A stretch of 64,000 bases of DNA from Methylomonas sp. (GCA_002929135.1 PESC01000058.1:62001-126000); one strand, 5' to 3'; counted from the first letter of the stretch, positions 35,887-46,888 are shown. Made by a program: numbers and translations. The notes: generated by a model not told the origin, from the letters alone.

Positions 35887-38682
35887 ATGTCAGAACAACC
35901 CTATTTCGACGATAGCGTCCTGCGCTCCAACCTGAAACACCTCAAGCAGATACTGACCAATGTCCTGAAAACACAGGCCAATGCAGAAGTCGCTGCCACT
36001 GTCGAAAAATTACAACGCCAATTCGCCGCATTGCAGCGCGACGGCAGCCCAGGCAAGCGCCAGCAACTACTGGCAACCTTGCAGGATTTGCCCGCCGATA
36101 CCCTGAAAGAAGTCATCCGCGCCTTCAGCGTGTATTTCAGCCTGCTCAACATCGCCGAGGAAAGCTCCAACCTGCACCACCGTCGTCAGCAGGCCGAGAA
36201 AGACAAACACTTCTGGCAAGACTCGTTCCATGACACCCTGCTGATCTTCAAGGAACAGGGCATCGGCATCGACCAACTGCAAACCCTGCTCGATGCCTTG
36301 CTCTACCTGCCGGTGATGACCGCCCATCCCACCGAAGCCAAGCGCCGCACCGTGCGCGGCGTGTTGCGCAATATTTTCATCAGCAACGACAAGCTCGACG
36401 ATCCGCGCACCAAGGGTTATTTGCGCCAGCAAGCCCTGGAGCGACTGGAATCGCAGATTCAGTTGCTGTGGAAAACCGATGAAGTTCGCGCCCGCAACAT
36501 GGGTGTGGTCGACGAAATCGAATCGGGCCTGTTCTATTTCCCGCTGTCGCTGTTCCAGGCCACCGCCCAGGTTTACCGCAACCTTCACCGCTCGTTGCGC
36601 GACGTTTACGGCGAAGAAGCCTGCGAACAGATCAAAATCCCCAACTTCCTGAGTTTCGGCTCGTGGATAGGCGGCGACCGCGACGGCAACCCCAACGTCA
36701 AACCCGAAACCACCACCATGGCGTTGAGGATGCAGGCCTGCACCCTGCTGAAGGAATACCTGGCCCGCATCGATCAATTGTCCGGGCAACTGGCCTTCTC
36801 GCACGGGCTTTGTCAGCCCTCGTCAGCATTTTTCGACAGCCTGCTGAAAGACCGGGAGCTTTTGGGCGGCAGCGCCGAAGCCCTCGAACGCGGTCGTTTG
36901 CAAGAACCCTACCGCCACAAGCTGGCCTTCATGAAACACCGCTTGCAACGGCGTTTGGCGCAAATCGAAAAACAGCTCGAAGGCGGCGGCAGCGAACGCG
37001 ACCGCCATGCCTACGGCAACATCGACCAATTTCATGCCGACCTGATACTCATCCAGCAATCGCTGATCTCGCACGGCGATCGCGCCATTGCCGAACAGGA
37101 ATTGCAAGACCTGATCCGCCTCAGCGAAACCTTCGGCCTGCATCTGATGCAACTCGATGTACGCCAGGAATCCAGCCGTCACAGCCAAGCGGTCAGTGAA
37201 ATCCTGGCCATGACCCTGGGCGTCGATTACGCTGCGCTTGATGAAAGCGGCCGGTTGAATCTGCTGTCCGAGGCCATCACCAACCCCGGCGGCCTGGTTT
37301 ACGATGCCTCGCAACTCTCGGACACCACTCGCGAAATACTGGCGGTGTTCGACGTCATCGCCGACATGCGCCGCGAAATCGGCAGCGGCTGCATCGGTCG
37401 CTACGTCATTTCGATGACCCACGCCGCCAGCCACATCATGGAAGTCATGTTTCTGGCCGCGCAAAGCGCGCTGGCCGGACGACTCGGTGGCCACTGGTTC
37501 TGTCACATCGGCGTCAGCCCCCTGTTCGAGACCATAGACGATCTGGCCCACATCGACGACGTACTGCGCACCCTGTTCGCCCTGCCGGCTTACCGCGCAC
37601 TGCTGACCGCCTCGGGACTATGCCAGGAAGTCATGCTGGGTTATTCCGACTCGTGCAAGGACGGCGGCATTCTGGCCTCGGCCTGGGGTTTGTATCGTGC
37701 CCAGCAACAAGTCATGCAGATTTCCGACGACCTCGACGTACCCTGCCGTTTATTCCATGGCCGTGGCGGCACCATAGGCCGTGGCGGCGGCCCTACCCAT
37801 CAAGCCATTCTGGCGCAACCGACCGCCACCGTGCGCGGCCAGGTCAAGTTCACCGAGCAAGGCGAGGTGTTGTTCTACCGTTACAACAACATGGAAACAG
37901 CGGTTTACGAACTGACCATGGGCATCACCGGCCTGATGAAAGCCAGCCTGAGTCTGGTGAAACCGGTATTGGCCGACGACCCGGACAAACTGGCGGTGAT
38001 GAGCGAGCTGGCGCAAATCGGCGAACGCGGTTACCGGCAACTGACCGAGCACACGCCGGGCTTTCTCGATTATTTTTACGAAGCCACACCCGTATCGGAA
38101 ATCGGCCAGCTCAACATCGGTTCCAGGCCATCGCACCGCAAAAAACAGGATCGCTCGAAAAACTCGGTACGCGCCATCGCCTGGGTATTCGCTTGGGCGC
38201 AATCGAGGCAAACCTTCCCGGCTTGGTACGGCATAGGCTCCAGCCTGGAAAACTGGTGCGCCGGCAAGCCCGAGCGTCTGGAAACCTTGCGCACCCTGTA
38301 CCGCGACTGGCCATTTTTCCGCAATCTGCTGAGCAACGCCCAAATGGCCTTGAGCAAATCCGACATCGACATTGCCGCCGAATACGCCACGCTGTGCGTC
38401 GATGAACCGGTTGGCAAGCGTATACACGGCATGATCGCGGCGGAGTATCGCCGCTGCGTCGAATGGATACTGGCCATCGCCGAAACCGACCGCCTGCTGG
38501 CAGAGAACCCTGGCCTAGCCGCCGCCCTGCACCATCGCAACAGCTATCTCGGGCCGCTCAACTACATTCAGGTTCGCTTGTTGCGTGCGGTGCGCAAGGA
38601 ACAAGGCGACGATAATCCATGGATCAAACCGCTGCTGCGCACCATCAATGCCATTGCTGGCGGAATGCGCAACACGGGCTAG
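35887..38682 (+). CDS. ppc: Phosphoenolpyruvate carboxylase
   Basis: 931 residues. Carboxylates PEP to oxaloacetate, an anaplerotic step. Catalytic motifs: VMTAHPTEAKRRTVRG (His), QLLWKTDEVRARN, GGDRDGNPNVKPE, MLGYSDSCKDGGILAS and FHGRGGTIGRGGGPTH, and the end IQVRLLRAVRKEQGDDN... then the C-terminal NTG. All PEPC catalytic residues expected are present. Together with the PEP synthase at 52 kb it can keep C4 pools filled. Confidence 0.98.
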   Translation: MSEQPYFDDSVLRSNLKHLKQILTNVLKTQANAEVAATVEKLQRQFAALQRDGSPGKRQQLLATLQDLPADTLKEVIRAFSVYFSLLNIAEESSNLHHRRQQAEKDKHFWQDSFHDTLLIFKEQGIGIDQLQTLLDALLYLPVMTAHPTEAKRRTVRGVLRNIFISNDKLDDPRTKGYLRQQALERLESQIQLLWKTDEVRARNMGVVDEIESGLFYFPLSLFQATAQVYRNLHRSLRDVYGEEACEQIKIPNFLSFGSWIGGDRDGNPNVKPETTTMALRMQACTLLKEYLARIDQLSGQLAFSHGLCQPSSAFFDSLLKDRELLGGSAEALERGRLQEPYRHKLAFMKHRLQRRLAQIEKQLEGGGSERDRHAYGNIDQFHADLILIQQSLISHGDRAIAEQELQDLIRLSETFGLHLMQLDVRQESSRHSQAVSEILAMTLGVDYAALDESGRLNLLSEAITNPGGLVYDASQLSDTTREILAVFDVIADMRREIGSGCIGRYVISMTHAASHIMEVMFLAAQSALAGRLGGHWFCHIGVSPLFETIDDLAHIDDVLRTLFALPAYRALLTASGLCQEVMLGYSDSCKDGGILASAWGLYRAQQQVMQISDDLDVPCRLFHGRGGTIGRGGGPTHQAILAQPTATVRGQVKFTEQGEVLFYRYNNMETAVYELTMGITGLMKASLSLVKPVLADDPDKLAVMSELAQIGERGYRQLTEHTPGFLDYFYEATPVSEIGQLNIGSRPSHRKKQDRSKNSVRAIAWVFAWAQSRQTFPAWYGIGSSLENWCAGKPERLETLRTLYRDWPFFRNLLSNAQMALSKSDIDIAAEYATLCVDEPVGKRIHGMIAAEYRRCVEWILAIAETDRLLAENPGLAAALHHRNSYLGPLNYIQVRLLRAVRKEQGDDNPWIKPLLRTINAIAGGMRNTG

Positions 38683-38928
38683 CTCGAATGCCACGCCGAA
38701 ATCCATGTCGACATGGGTTTCGGTGGGTTCGAAATCGGGATCGGGAACCATTCGATGATTACAATCGTCCGAGTTCGCCGGGTTGGATAACGCCAAAGTA
38801 AAATCGAATCGCTACCACATAACGAATCACACATCATCGCTTGGCGACCATCGTAACGGACGAAAGCACACGATGCCGACACCATCCCTTCCGACGAACC
38901 CCAAAAGCTGAACAAAGAGGAATTCATA

Positions 38929-40593
38929 ATGGCAAGTTCGCAGTCTCCGCTCCAGCGCCTGCGCGATTTGGTCATCGTCGAACGCGATGACGTTAACACA
39001 TTGATCATCTACGGCGTTGCCGTCGGCCTGATGTCTCTCGCTACGCCGATTGCCGTTCAGGCTCTGGTCAACAACATTGCCTTCGGCGCCCTGTTGCAGC
39101 CACTGTTCGTGCTTACCATCGTTTTGCTGTTCCTGATGGCCATAGCCAACGGCATTTCTGCGTTACAGTTTTACGTCGTCGAAATGCTGCAACGCCGTCT
39201 GTTCGTCAGGCATTTCGGCATGGCAGCGCAACAACTTGGCAGCACACTCTTCCATTTCCGCGACAAGCATCATCTGCCGGAACTGGCGAACCGTTACTTC
39301 GATGTCGTCACCCTGCAAAAAGCGGCATCCACTGCACTACTGGATACCATAGGCTATGTGTTGCAGAGCGTCATTGGCATGTTGCTGCTGGCGTTTTATC
39401 ACCCCTTGCTACTGGCATTCGACATTTTCATGATCGCCATGGTGCTGTTCATTTTGTTCGTGCTGGGCAAAAACGGCGTCAAGACCGCCATCGAACAATC
39501 CCAAGCCAAATACCAAGCCGTGGCCTGGCTGGAAACCATAGCCGACCGGCCACTGCTAACCCGCAACGCCTCGGGTGAGCGTTATGTCATCGAACACAGC
39601 GAGCAGTTGGCAGCGAATTACTTGAACGCATCCGAGCAGCACTTCAAAGTCCTCAACCGGCAGAATATTGCCGCGTTGTCGCTGCACGCCGTCTCCAACA
39701 CCCTGCTGCTCGGCATGGGCGGCTGGATGGTGATCGACCGCCAGCTCAGTCTGGGACAGCTCATCGCCGCCGAACTGGTGGTCGGTGCCATGCTCTACGG
39801 CCTGACCCGCCTGGGCAAAACACTCGACAATGTTTACCAATTGATGACCAGCCTCGACAAAATCGGTTATTTGCAAGACTTGCCGCAAGAAGCCGATAAC
39901 GAAACCCGTATCATCGCGGAAACCGATGCCTGCCGCGTCGACATCCACCATCTAAACATGGCCCGTTTGCCATCTCAAGACCACCTCGACGCCATCGACC
40001 TGCACCTGGCCCCCCGTGAACACCTGCTGATCTACACCGGCGCCGAACGCGGCACACTGCTCGACTGTCTTTTTGGCCTGAGGACACCGCTCAAAGGCCA
40101 TATCGAAATTGACGGCCACGATCTGCGCAATGTCAATCTGCATCAGTTGCGCGACCATATTGCCCTGGTGCGTGATGCCGAAATCGTCGAAAGCAGCGTC
40201 ATCGGCAACCTTGAGCTAGGTGCTGCCGACCTCAGCATTCAGCAATGTCGCCAGGCGCTTGCCGCTGTCGACTTGCTGGACTTCGTACTGTCGCTGCCTG
40301 ACGGCATGAACACCATGCTATCCGTGCATGGCGCGCCCTTCAGCAAGGAACAAACGCTACGGCTGACGCTGGCGCGCGCCCTTTGCCACCGACCAAGATT
40401 GTTGCTGCTCGACCGCGTCCTTGACTGTATCGACCAGCGCACCTTGCCCGGCATCCTGGACTATCTGACTGATGAACAGGTACCGTGGACACTCATCATC
40501 GTCGGTCAAGAACCAACGCTTGCACCGCATTGCCGCCGCCAAATCAAAATCAAAGACGGTCGAGTCATCGATATGCGGGAGGCTGAACAGTGA
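38929..40593 (+). CDS. ABC exporter subunit with a catalytically degenerate nucleotide-binding domain
   Basis: 554 residues. Membrane domain (about 25-300) of type I ABC exporters with five or six helices, then a C-terminal NBD (330-550) that is recognisable by fold but damaged at every motif. Walker A is TGAERGTLL (370-378) with no Lys; the Q-loop position is Arg415 (ALVRDAEI); the signature is FSKEQ (471-475) in place of LSGGQ; Walker B keeps Asp495 (LLLLDR) but Arg496 replaces the catalytic Glu; the H-loop is Gln527 (VGQEPT). The frame is intact, so selection seems to keep the fold but not ATP hydrolysis. First gene of an operon with HlyD and TolC genes; it resembles PrtD/LapB-type type I secretion ATPases. 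Confidence 0.85.
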   Translation: MASSQSPLQRLRDLVIVERDDVNTLIIYGVAVGLMSLATPIAVQALVNNIAFGALLQPLFVLTIVLLFLMAIANGISALQFYVVEMLQRRLFVRHFGMAAQQLGSTLFHFRDKHHLPELANRYFDVVTLQKAASTALLDTIGYVLQSVIGMLLLAFYHPLLLAFDIFMIAMVLFILFVLGKNGVKTAIEQSQAKYQAVAWLETIADRPLLTRNASGERYVIEHSEQLAANYLNASEQHFKVLNRQNIAALSLHAVSNTLLLGMGGWMVIDRQLSLGQLIAAELVVGAMLYGLTRLGKTLDNVYQLMTSLDKIGYLQDLPQEADNETRIIAETDACRVDIHHLNMARLPSQDHLDAIDLHLAPREHLLIYTGAERGTLLDCLFGLRTPLKGHIEIDGHDLRNVNLHQLRDHIALVRDAEIVESSVIGNLELGAADLSIQQCRQALAAVDLLDFVLSLPDGMNTMLSVHGAPFSKEQTLRLTLARALCHRPRLLLLDRVLDCIDQRTLPGILDYLTDEQVPWTLIIVGQEPTLAPHCRRQIKIKDGRVIDMREAEQ

Positions 40594-41945
40594 AACAGTC
40601 TATGCACACACTGGAACTCGATGCACTGCAACGTGCGCAAACCACCCGCATCGCCCGCCGCATCGCCCGCTCGATGGGGCAGTTGTTTCTGTTTTTACTG
40701 ATTTTTCTGGCGCTGACTCCGTGGCAACAGAACGTACGCGGCGTTGGTCGTGTCGTGGCTTACTCGCCGAACGAGCGCCAGCAACTGGTCGGCGCACCGG
40801 TCGAAGGCCGGATCAACTATTGGCGGGTTCAGGAAGGCAGCCATGTATGGAAAGGCGACGTCATCGCCGAACTTAGCGATAACGACCCCTTGATACTGCA
40901 ACGGTTGCACGCCGAATACGAAGCGGCAACAGCCAAACAGACCGCCACCGATGACCGCGTCGCAACCTTCCGCGAGCAGTTGCGCATGGCGGAACTGGCC
41001 CGTCCGCAAGCCCTGGCGGCTGCCGAGTCGCGGGTCGACATGGCACGGGAACGGCTGAAAGCCGCCCAGCAGGTACTCGATGCCGCCAAAGCCGCACGTC
41101 TTGCCGCCAGTCTGAACATCGACCGCCAGCAGCATCTGGAAGGCAAAGGCCTGGCATCGCGACGCACACTGGAATTGGCACAACTGGACATCGCCCAGCG
41201 TCAGGCCGATGCCGAACGCGCAATAGCGACGCTCAAGGCGGCAACTAGCGAAGTCGATGCCATCACCGCCGACTGGCGCAAACTCGACGCCGATACCACA
41301 GCATCGATCCAGAAAGCCCAGGCCGAGCTGAACAAATCTATCGAAGATCAGAATTATGTCCGTGGCGATGTTCTGAAACTGGAAACCCGGCTGGCCCGTC
41401 AGCAAACCCAGATCATCACAGCGCCACGCGATGGCGTCATCAAGCGCCTACTGGCCAACCCCGGTGCCGAACTGGTCAAATCCGGACAAGCCCTGGCGAT
41501 ACTGGTGCCCGATACCGAAGAACGCGCAGTCGAACTGTGGATGGATGGCAACGACCTGCCGCTGATCGTTAATGACAGGCACGTCCGCTTACAATTCGAA
41601 GGCTATCCGGCCATCCAGTTCGGTGGCTGGCCCAGATTTTCGGTAGGCTCGTTCGGCGGCCGGGTGACGATAATCGATGCCACCGATGACGGCCACGGTG
41701 TCTTTCGTATCGTGGTACAGCCCGATCCGGACGACATTCCTTGGCCGGAACCGCGTTTTTTGCGCCAAGGTGTTCGGGTCAACGGCTGGGTCATACTGGG
41801 CCGAGTCACGCTGGGCTACGAACTGTGGCGGATTTTCAACGGCTTCCCGCCGCTGATATTGCCGGAGTCTGACCAGGAACCTACTGCGAAAATCGATGGT
41901 AAAGCCAAAGATAGCGATAAAGGCAACGACTACGGCGGATACTGA
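40590..41945 (+). CDS. HlyD-family membrane fusion protein
   Basis: 451 residues. N-terminal membrane helix (QLFLFLLIFLALTPW, about 31-45), a lipoyl/barrel-sandwich start (VGAPVEGRINYWRVQEGSHV), two long helical coils (about 105-260), then the lipoyl return and beta-barrel (IITAPRDGVIKRLLANPGAE). It is the periplasmic adaptor joining an inner-membrane exporter to a TolC channel. It overlaps the exporter gene (ATG overlapping the TGA, 4 bases) and stops 5 bases before the TolC gene. No feature suggests loss of function. Confidence 0.88.
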   Translation: MKQSMHTLELDALQRAQTTRIARRIARSMGQLFLFLLIFLALTPWQQNVRGVGRVVAYSPNERQQLVGAPVEGRINYWRVQEGSHVWKGDVIAELSDNDPLILQRLHAEYEAATAKQTATDDRVATFREQLRMAELARPQALAAAESRVDMARERLKAAQQVLDAAKAARLAASLNIDRQQHLEGKGLASRRTLELAQLDIAQRQADAERAIATLKAATSEVDAITADWRKLDADTTASIQKAQAELNKSIEDQNYVRGDVLKLETRLARQQTQIITAPRDGVIKRLLANPGAELVKSGQALAILVPDTEERAVELWMDGNDLPLIVNDRHVRLQFEGYPAIQFGGWPRFSVGSFGGRVTIIDATDDGHGVFRIVVQPDPDDIPWPEPRFLRQGVRVNGWVILGRVTLGYELWRIFNGFPPLILPESDQEPTAKIDGKAKDSDKGNDYGGY

Positions 41946-41950
41946 GGCGA

Positions 41951-43354
41951 ATGACCATGAATGTCTATTTCGCAGTCTGTATCGTCATCATCGCCTGCGG
42001 CATGACGGCGGTCAGAGCCGAACAAGCTCCAATGTTAAGTCTCGATGAAGTACAGACTTCAGCATTGCGCGCCTTCCCTGCCCTGCTGGCCACCGAGCAA
42101 GTGAAAGACGCCGCCGAAGGCCGCGAGCAGGAAGCCCAAGGCGGTTTCGATACCTTGCTGAAATCGAAGAACGAGTTATCGATCGCCGGTTTGTACGAGA
42201 ACCGCAATTACGATGTCAGCATCGAACAGCCGACAGCGTTCCTGGGTACCACCTTTTTCGGTGGCTGGCGGCGCGGTACCGGCGACTTTCCCGGCTATGA
42301 AGGCAAACGCCGGACAGCAACCGACGGCGAAGCCCGCATCGGCGTCAACGTACCCCTGTGGCGTAACCGCGACATCGACCGCCGCCGCGCCAGCCTGGTG
42401 CAAGCCGAACTGGGCAAGATGATCGCCAATCATGAATACGACCAAAGCCTGATCGAAGTTCGCCGTGTCGCCGGCCATCGTTACTGGGACTGGGTACTCG
42501 CCGGTTTGCGCCTGCAAGTCGCGGAAAAAATGCTGGCTATCGCCGAGGAACGCAACAACGGCATTCTGGAACGTGTCGCGGCGGGCGACATTCCCGAGTT
42601 CGAGGCGCTGGATAATCAACGCGCCATCATCGAGCGCCGCGAGCGCGTCGTTGCTGCCACCCGACTGCTCGAACAGGCCGCGATTCAATTGTCACTGTAC
42701 TGGCGCGATGCCAACGGCGAGCCGCAATTACCCGGTCGCGAACGCTTACCCGCCGGTTTTCCCGAGCAGACACCGGCGTTCATCGACGATTTGGACGACA
42801 TGCTGGACGCCGCGCTGGCGCAACGACCGGAAATCAAGCGTCTGGCGATGCAAATGAAACAGACCGAAACCGAGATCGAGCTGCAAATCAACCAGCAAGC
42901 ACCCGGTATCGACTTTTCCGTCATGGGCGCCAAGGACGTAGGTGACGGCAGGCCCAGCCTCAAACGTGACGAGCTTTACCTGGGCTTGAATGTTGATTTT
43001 CCATTGCAGCAGCGAGTCGCCGGAGGCCGGGCGCAAACGGCATCCGCCAATCTGCGCCGTCTGCAATGGGATCGCAAAGGCATGGAAGATCGCATCACGG
43101 CGGAAGTAAAAGACGTACTGTCGGCACTGATGGCGGCGCGGCAGCGCCTGAGCCTCAGCCGCGACCAACTGAAGGCCGCCAGCCAACTGGAAGACGGCGA
43201 ACAAACCCGTTTCGCGCTCGGCGAAAGCACCATTCTGTTCGTCAACCTGCGTGAAATCGCCGCCGGCGACGCCGCCATCATGGTGATCGACGCCAACAAC
43301 ACCCTGTTCAAGGCCCATGTCGATCAGCAAGCCATCATTGGCCAGCTTCAATAA
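41951..43354 (+). CDS. TolC-family outer membrane efflux/secretion protein
   Basis: 467 residues. A signal peptide (VYFAVCIVIIACGMTAVRA) is followed by the TolC helical repeat pattern: LDEVQTSALRAFPALLATEQ and the paired repeat GGRAQTASANLRRLQWDRKG, RITAEVKDVLSALMAARQRL. The tail ends with ANNTLFKAHVDQQAIIGQLQ. Trimeric outer-membrane channel. Third gene of the secretion-like operon; no substrate gene with RTX repeats is in the window. Confidence 0.85.
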   Translation: MTMNVYFAVCIVIIACGMTAVRAEQAPMLSLDEVQTSALRAFPALLATEQVKDAAEGREQEAQGGFDTLLKSKNELSIAGLYENRNYDVSIEQPTAFLGTTFFGGWRRGTGDFPGYEGKRRTATDGEARIGVNVPLWRNRDIDRRRASLVQAELGKMIANHEYDQSLIEVRRVAGHRYWDWVLAGLRLQVAEKMLAIAEERNNGILERVAAGDIPEFEALDNQRAIIERRERVVAATRLLEQAAIQLSLYWRDANGEPQLPGRERLPAGFPEQTPAFIDDLDDMLDAALAQRPEIKRLAMQMKQTETEIELQINQQAPGIDFSVMGAKDVGDGRPSLKRDELYLGLNVDFPLQQRVAGGRAQTASANLRRLQWDRKGMEDRITAEVKDVLSALMAARQRLSLSRDQLKAASQLEDGEQTRFALGESTILFVNLREIAAGDAAIMVIDANNTLFKAHVDQQAIIGQLQ

Positions 43355-43632
43355 ACCCGAAAGACCAGGCTGACATGTTGCCAGGTAGCGACCTGCGGTT
43401 TTTTCATAGATAATGCGGCCTGTTTTTCAACTACTCAGTACAAGCTAAGGATTCGGCAATGGCTTGCAACGCTGCAAAACCCAACCCGCTCATCCCCTGC
43501 CGACTTCGCCTGAAAACGCTGTAACCGTTCAACCCCCGCCAGTTTTATGCCCTCATCCGACGGGGAAGTGAATTTTAAGGTGGAAGGACTGAACGGTTAC
43601 GAATAGTTACCCTGTTTTCTTTGCCCCCGACG

Positions 43633-45393
43633 ATGAAACAAACACTGGAATTCCTGCTGCAATCCGCCCTGGAAACCTTGAAGAAACAGGGGGTTATCGA
43701 TCCGGGGATTCAGCCCGCGATTCACATCGAGCGAACGCGCGATGCCAGCCACGGCGATTTCGCCACCAACCTGGCCCTGTCGCTGGCAAAGCCTGCGAAA
43801 CAGAATCCAAGGCAACTGGCTGAACGCATCGTCGCCTGTTTGCCTGTCATCCCCCTGGTTACCCGGGTCGAAATCGCCGGTCCCGGCTTCATCAACTTCT
43901 TCATCGACCCTGCCAGCCAGTTCGAAATCGTCAGACACATCCTCGATGGTGGCGCCAGCTTCGGCCTGGGCACGGCGGGCGCTGGCAAACGGATTCTGGT
44001 GGAATTCGTCTCCGCCAACCCCACCGGCCCCCTGCATGTCGGCCACGGTCGGGGCGCGGCTTATGGTTCTGCGGTTGCCGATCTGCTGGAAGCCGTCGGC
44101 TTCGAGGTCGAGCGCGAATACTACGTCAACGACGCCGGTCGCCAGATGGATATTCTGACCACCAGCATCTGGCTGCGTTACCTGGAAATCTGCGGCGAAG
44201 TCGTGCCCTTCCCCAGCAACGGCTATCGTGGCGAATATGTCCGCGACATTGCCTCCAACCTGCACAAAATCGTGGGGAATGATTTGCGGCATCCGGTCGA
44301 ACTGGTGCTGGAAGACATCCCTGCCGACGAACATCACGGCGGCGACAAGGAAAAGCACATCGATGCCTTGATCGATCGCGCCAAGACACTGCTGGGATCT
44401 GAGCAATACGAACTGGTGTTTACCGCCGGAGTCGACGAGATTCTGACCGACATCAGAGACGACCTGCACGAATTCGGCATCAGTTACCAACACTGGTTCT
44501 CCGAGCGCAGCCTGATGGACGACAGCTCCATTCAGCAGGCCCTGCAACATCTCGACCAAGCCGGTTACCTGTACCAGGACGGCGGCGCCACCTGGTTTGC
44601 CTCCAGCCGTCTGGGCGACGAAAAAGACCGCGTCGTGGTGCGCGACAACGGCCAAAGCACTTATTTTGCGTCGGATATTGCCTATCACATGAACAAGCTC
44701 GACCGCGGCTTCGATCGCATCATCGACATCTGGGGCGCCGACCATCACGGCTACATTCCCCGGGTCAAGGCCGCAATCCAGGCGCTGGGTGCCGACGACG
44801 CCAAACTGGATGTGCTGCTGGTGCAATTTGCCGTGCTGTACCGTGGCGACGAGAAAGTCCAGATGTCGACCCGTTCCGGCGAATTCGTCACCTTGCGCCA
44901 GTTGCGCAACGAAGTCGGCAAAGATGCCTGCCGCTTTTTCTACGTCATGCGCAAATCCGAGCAACACATGGATTTCGACCTGAAACTGGCCACCGCGAAA
45001 ACCAACGAAAACCCGGTTTACTACGTGCAATACGCCCACGCCAGAATATGCAGCGTCTTCCGCCAACTGGACGAAAAAGGCCGCACACGCAACATTCATC
45101 TCGGCATGGAAGGCTTGGCCTTGCTGACCGAAGACCACGAATCGGCTTTGCTGGTCACCTTGTCGAAATACCCGGAAGTACTGGAAAAAGCCGCCATGCA
45201 GTATGAACCGCATCAATTGATTAGCTACCTGCGCGAACTGGCGTATCAATTCCACAGTTACTACAACGCCCATCCCTTTCTGGTCGATGACGACACCTTG
45301 TGCAACGCCAGACTCAACCTGATTGCAGCCGTCAGACAAGTACTGGCCAATGCGCTGCAATTACTCAACATCCATCATCCAGAAGCAATGTAA
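43633..45393 (+). CDS. argS: Arginyl-tRNA synthetase
   Basis: 586-residue class I synthetase. HIGH equivalent HVGHG lies in [19 protein letters not shown]; the KMSKS counterpart is VQMSTRSGE. The N-terminal Add-1 domain starts [14 protein letters not shown], which fixes ATG43633 rather than the TTG 12 bases upstream. Other family marks: [27 protein letters not shown] and the C-terminal DALR anticodon domain. The TAA overlaps the next ATG (TAATG). Confidence 0.97.
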   Translation: MKQTLEFLLQSALETLKKQGVIDPGIQPAIHIERTRDASHGDFATNLALSLAKPAKQNPRQLAERIVACLPVIPLVTRVEIAGPGFINFFIDPASQFEIVRHILDGGASFGLGTAGAGKRILVEFVSANPTGPLHVGHGRGAAYGSAVADLLEAVGFEVEREYYVNDAGRQMDILTTSIWLRYLEICGEVVPFPSNGYRGEYVRDIASNLHKIVGNDLRHPVELVLEDIPADEHHGGDKEKHIDALIDRAKTLLGSEQYELVFTAGVDEILTDIRDDLHEFGISYQHWFSERSLMDDSSIQQALQHLDQAGYLYQDGGATWFASSRLGDEKDRVVVRDNGQSTYFASDIAYHMNKLDRGFDRIIDIWGADHHGYIPRVKAAIQALGADDAKLDVLLVQFAVLYRGDEKVQMSTRSGEFVTLRQLRNEVGKDACRFFYVMRKSEQHMDFDLKLATAKTNENPVYYVQYAHARICSVFRQLDEKGRTRNIHLGMEGLALLTEDHESALLVTLSKYPEVLEKAAMQYEPHQLISYLRELAYQFHSYYNAHPFLVDDDTLCNARLNLIAAVRQVLANALQLLNIHHPEAM

Positions 45394-46028
45394 TGGCCAG
45401 GGACTACAAGCACCGTGTGCGCAACCCCGACGGTTACGCCAGCAACCGAAGGCGACCGGCCCAAAAACCTGCCGTCTGGTGGCGCTGGCTGCTGGTGATT
45501 GCCTTGGTCGTGGCCTTCATCTTTTTTCTGAACATGATACGCACCATGCTGCCGCAACTGCTGACCAACCAGCCCGCCGACAGCTCGGCAAAAACTGCAG
45601 CGCCCAGCACGCAGAGCCTGCCGATACAAGCCGTAAAACCGCCCATCACCGCCGAAAAACCAGCCGAACCTGCGCCAGTACCGGAAGAGCCACGCTACGA
45701 TTTCTACACCATCCTGCCGCAAGCCGAGACCGTCATTCCCGATTACGAAATCAAGAGCCGGGTACGCGAACAACTGGTGGGCAAAACCAAGACGACCCAA
45801 TACGTAATGCAGGCCGGTTCGTTCCGGGAATCCGCGGAAGCCGAACGCCACAAAGCCAAACTGGCGCTTTTGGGCATTGAAGCCAGGGTGGAAAAAGCCA
45901 AGGTTGGCAATGTGCTATGGCACCGGGTCAAAATCGGGCCTTACGACAACCCGTCCAGTGTTGCGACCATCAAGGAATTACTGCAAAAAAACGGCATCGG
46001 CGTCATCGTTACTGAAACCGGGCAATAA
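45393..46028 (+). CDS. SPOR-domain membrane protein (FtsN-like)
   Basis: 211 residues. A basic cytoplasmic tail ([19 protein letters not shown]), one membrane helix ([20 protein letters not shown]), a proline-rich linker and a C-terminal SPOR domain ([40 protein letters not shown]). SPOR domains bind septal peptidoglycan stripped of stem peptides, so a cell-division role like FtsN is probable. The argS-ftsN order is found in other gammaproteobacteria. Confidence 0.85.
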   Translation: MARDYKHRVRNPDGYASNRRRPAQKPAVWWRWLLVIALVVAFIFFLNMIRTMLPQLLTNQPADSSAKTAAPSTQSLPIQAVKPPITAEKPAEPAPVPEEPRYDFYTILPQAETVIPDYEIKSRVREQLVGKTKTTQYVMQAGSFRESAEAERHKAKLALLGIEARVEKAKVGNVLWHRVKIGPYDNPSSVATIKELLQKNGIGVIVTETGQ

Positions 46029-46090
46029 GCCGGGCTGTGCCAGGACGCAAAGACCGAGCACAGACTTTCATCATCCAATCACTCAAGACC

Positions 46091-46888
46091 ATGACCCACA
46101 CCCCCGATATTCTAAAAACCATCCTCGCCAAGAAATTCGAAGAAGTGGCCCTGCGCAAAAGTCGCACACCGCTTGCGCTGTTGCAGGAAATTGCCGCGAC
46201 AGTACAAGGCCCGCGCGGCTTCTATCAAGCCCTGCGCAGCAAAGCCGACCAGAAAAAACCGGCCATCATCGCCGAAATCAAAAAAGCCTCGCCCAGCCAG
46301 GGCGTGATCCGCGAAGACTTCAGGCCGGTCGACATCGCCATCGATTACGCCTTCAACGGCGCAAGCTGTTTGTCGGTACTGACTGACAAGGATTTTTTTC
46401 AAGGGTCGGAAGCCAACCTGCAAATGGTACGCGACCAATGCCCGTTACCGGTCATCCGCAAGGATTTCATGATAGACCCCTATCAAATCCACGAATCACG
46501 CGCCTTAGGAGCCGACTGTATCTTGCTGATTGTTGCTGCACTCGATGACGCAATGCTCAAGCAACTGGCCGACACCGCCACCAGCTTAGGCATGGACGTG
46601 CTGGTAGAAGTGCACGATGCCGACGAGCTGGAACGGGCATTGTTGCTGAACCCTCGCATGATAGGCATCAACAACCGCAATTTGCGCAATTTCGAGGTAT
46701 CGCTGCAAACCACGCTGACGCTGAAAAACCACATTGCGCCCGACATACTCATCGTCACTGAAAGCGGCATTCACACCCAGGCCGATGTCAAACGGATGCA
46801 GGACAACGGCATTCATGCCTTCCTGGTCGGCGAAGCCTTCATGCGCGCCGAATCCCCAGGTCAGAAAATGCGCGAACTGTTCTTCTGA
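46091..46888 (+). CDS. trpC: Indole-3-glycerol phosphate synthase
   Basis: 265 residues, (beta-alpha)8 barrel. Makes indole-3-glycerol phosphate from CdRP. Conserved pieces: [37 protein letters not shown] (catalytic Lys), [51 protein letters not shown] and [12 protein letters not shown]. It is monofunctional (no trpF fused). Unlinked to trpD, 40 kb away, so the trp genes are scattered. Confidence 0.96.
   Translation: MTHTPDILKTILAKKFEEVALRKSRTPLALLQEIAATVQGPRGFYQALRSKADQKKPAIIAEIKKASPSQGVIREDFRPVDIAIDYAFNGASCLSVLTDKDFFQGSEANLQMVRDQCPLPVIRKDFMIDPYQIHESRALGADCILLIVAALDDAMLKQLADTATSLGMDVLVEVHDADELERALLLNPRMIGINNRNLRNFEVSLQTTLTLKNHIAPDILIVTESGIHTQADVKRMQDNGIHAFLVGEAFMRAESPGQKMRELFF

Noticed and set aside
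38683-38928. Minus-strand frames in the gap between ppc and the ABC exporter gene
   Set aside because: They continue the antisense of ppc and show no start signals; the gap most likely holds the promoter of the secretion-like operon.
43355-43632. Possible small gene between the TolC and argS genes
   Set aside because: Frames are short and lack ribosome sites; only a few A/T runs are seen.
43597-45360. A 587-residue open frame opposite argS
   Set aside because: argS has complete class I motifs; the opposite frame has no recognisable domain and only exists because of codon bias.
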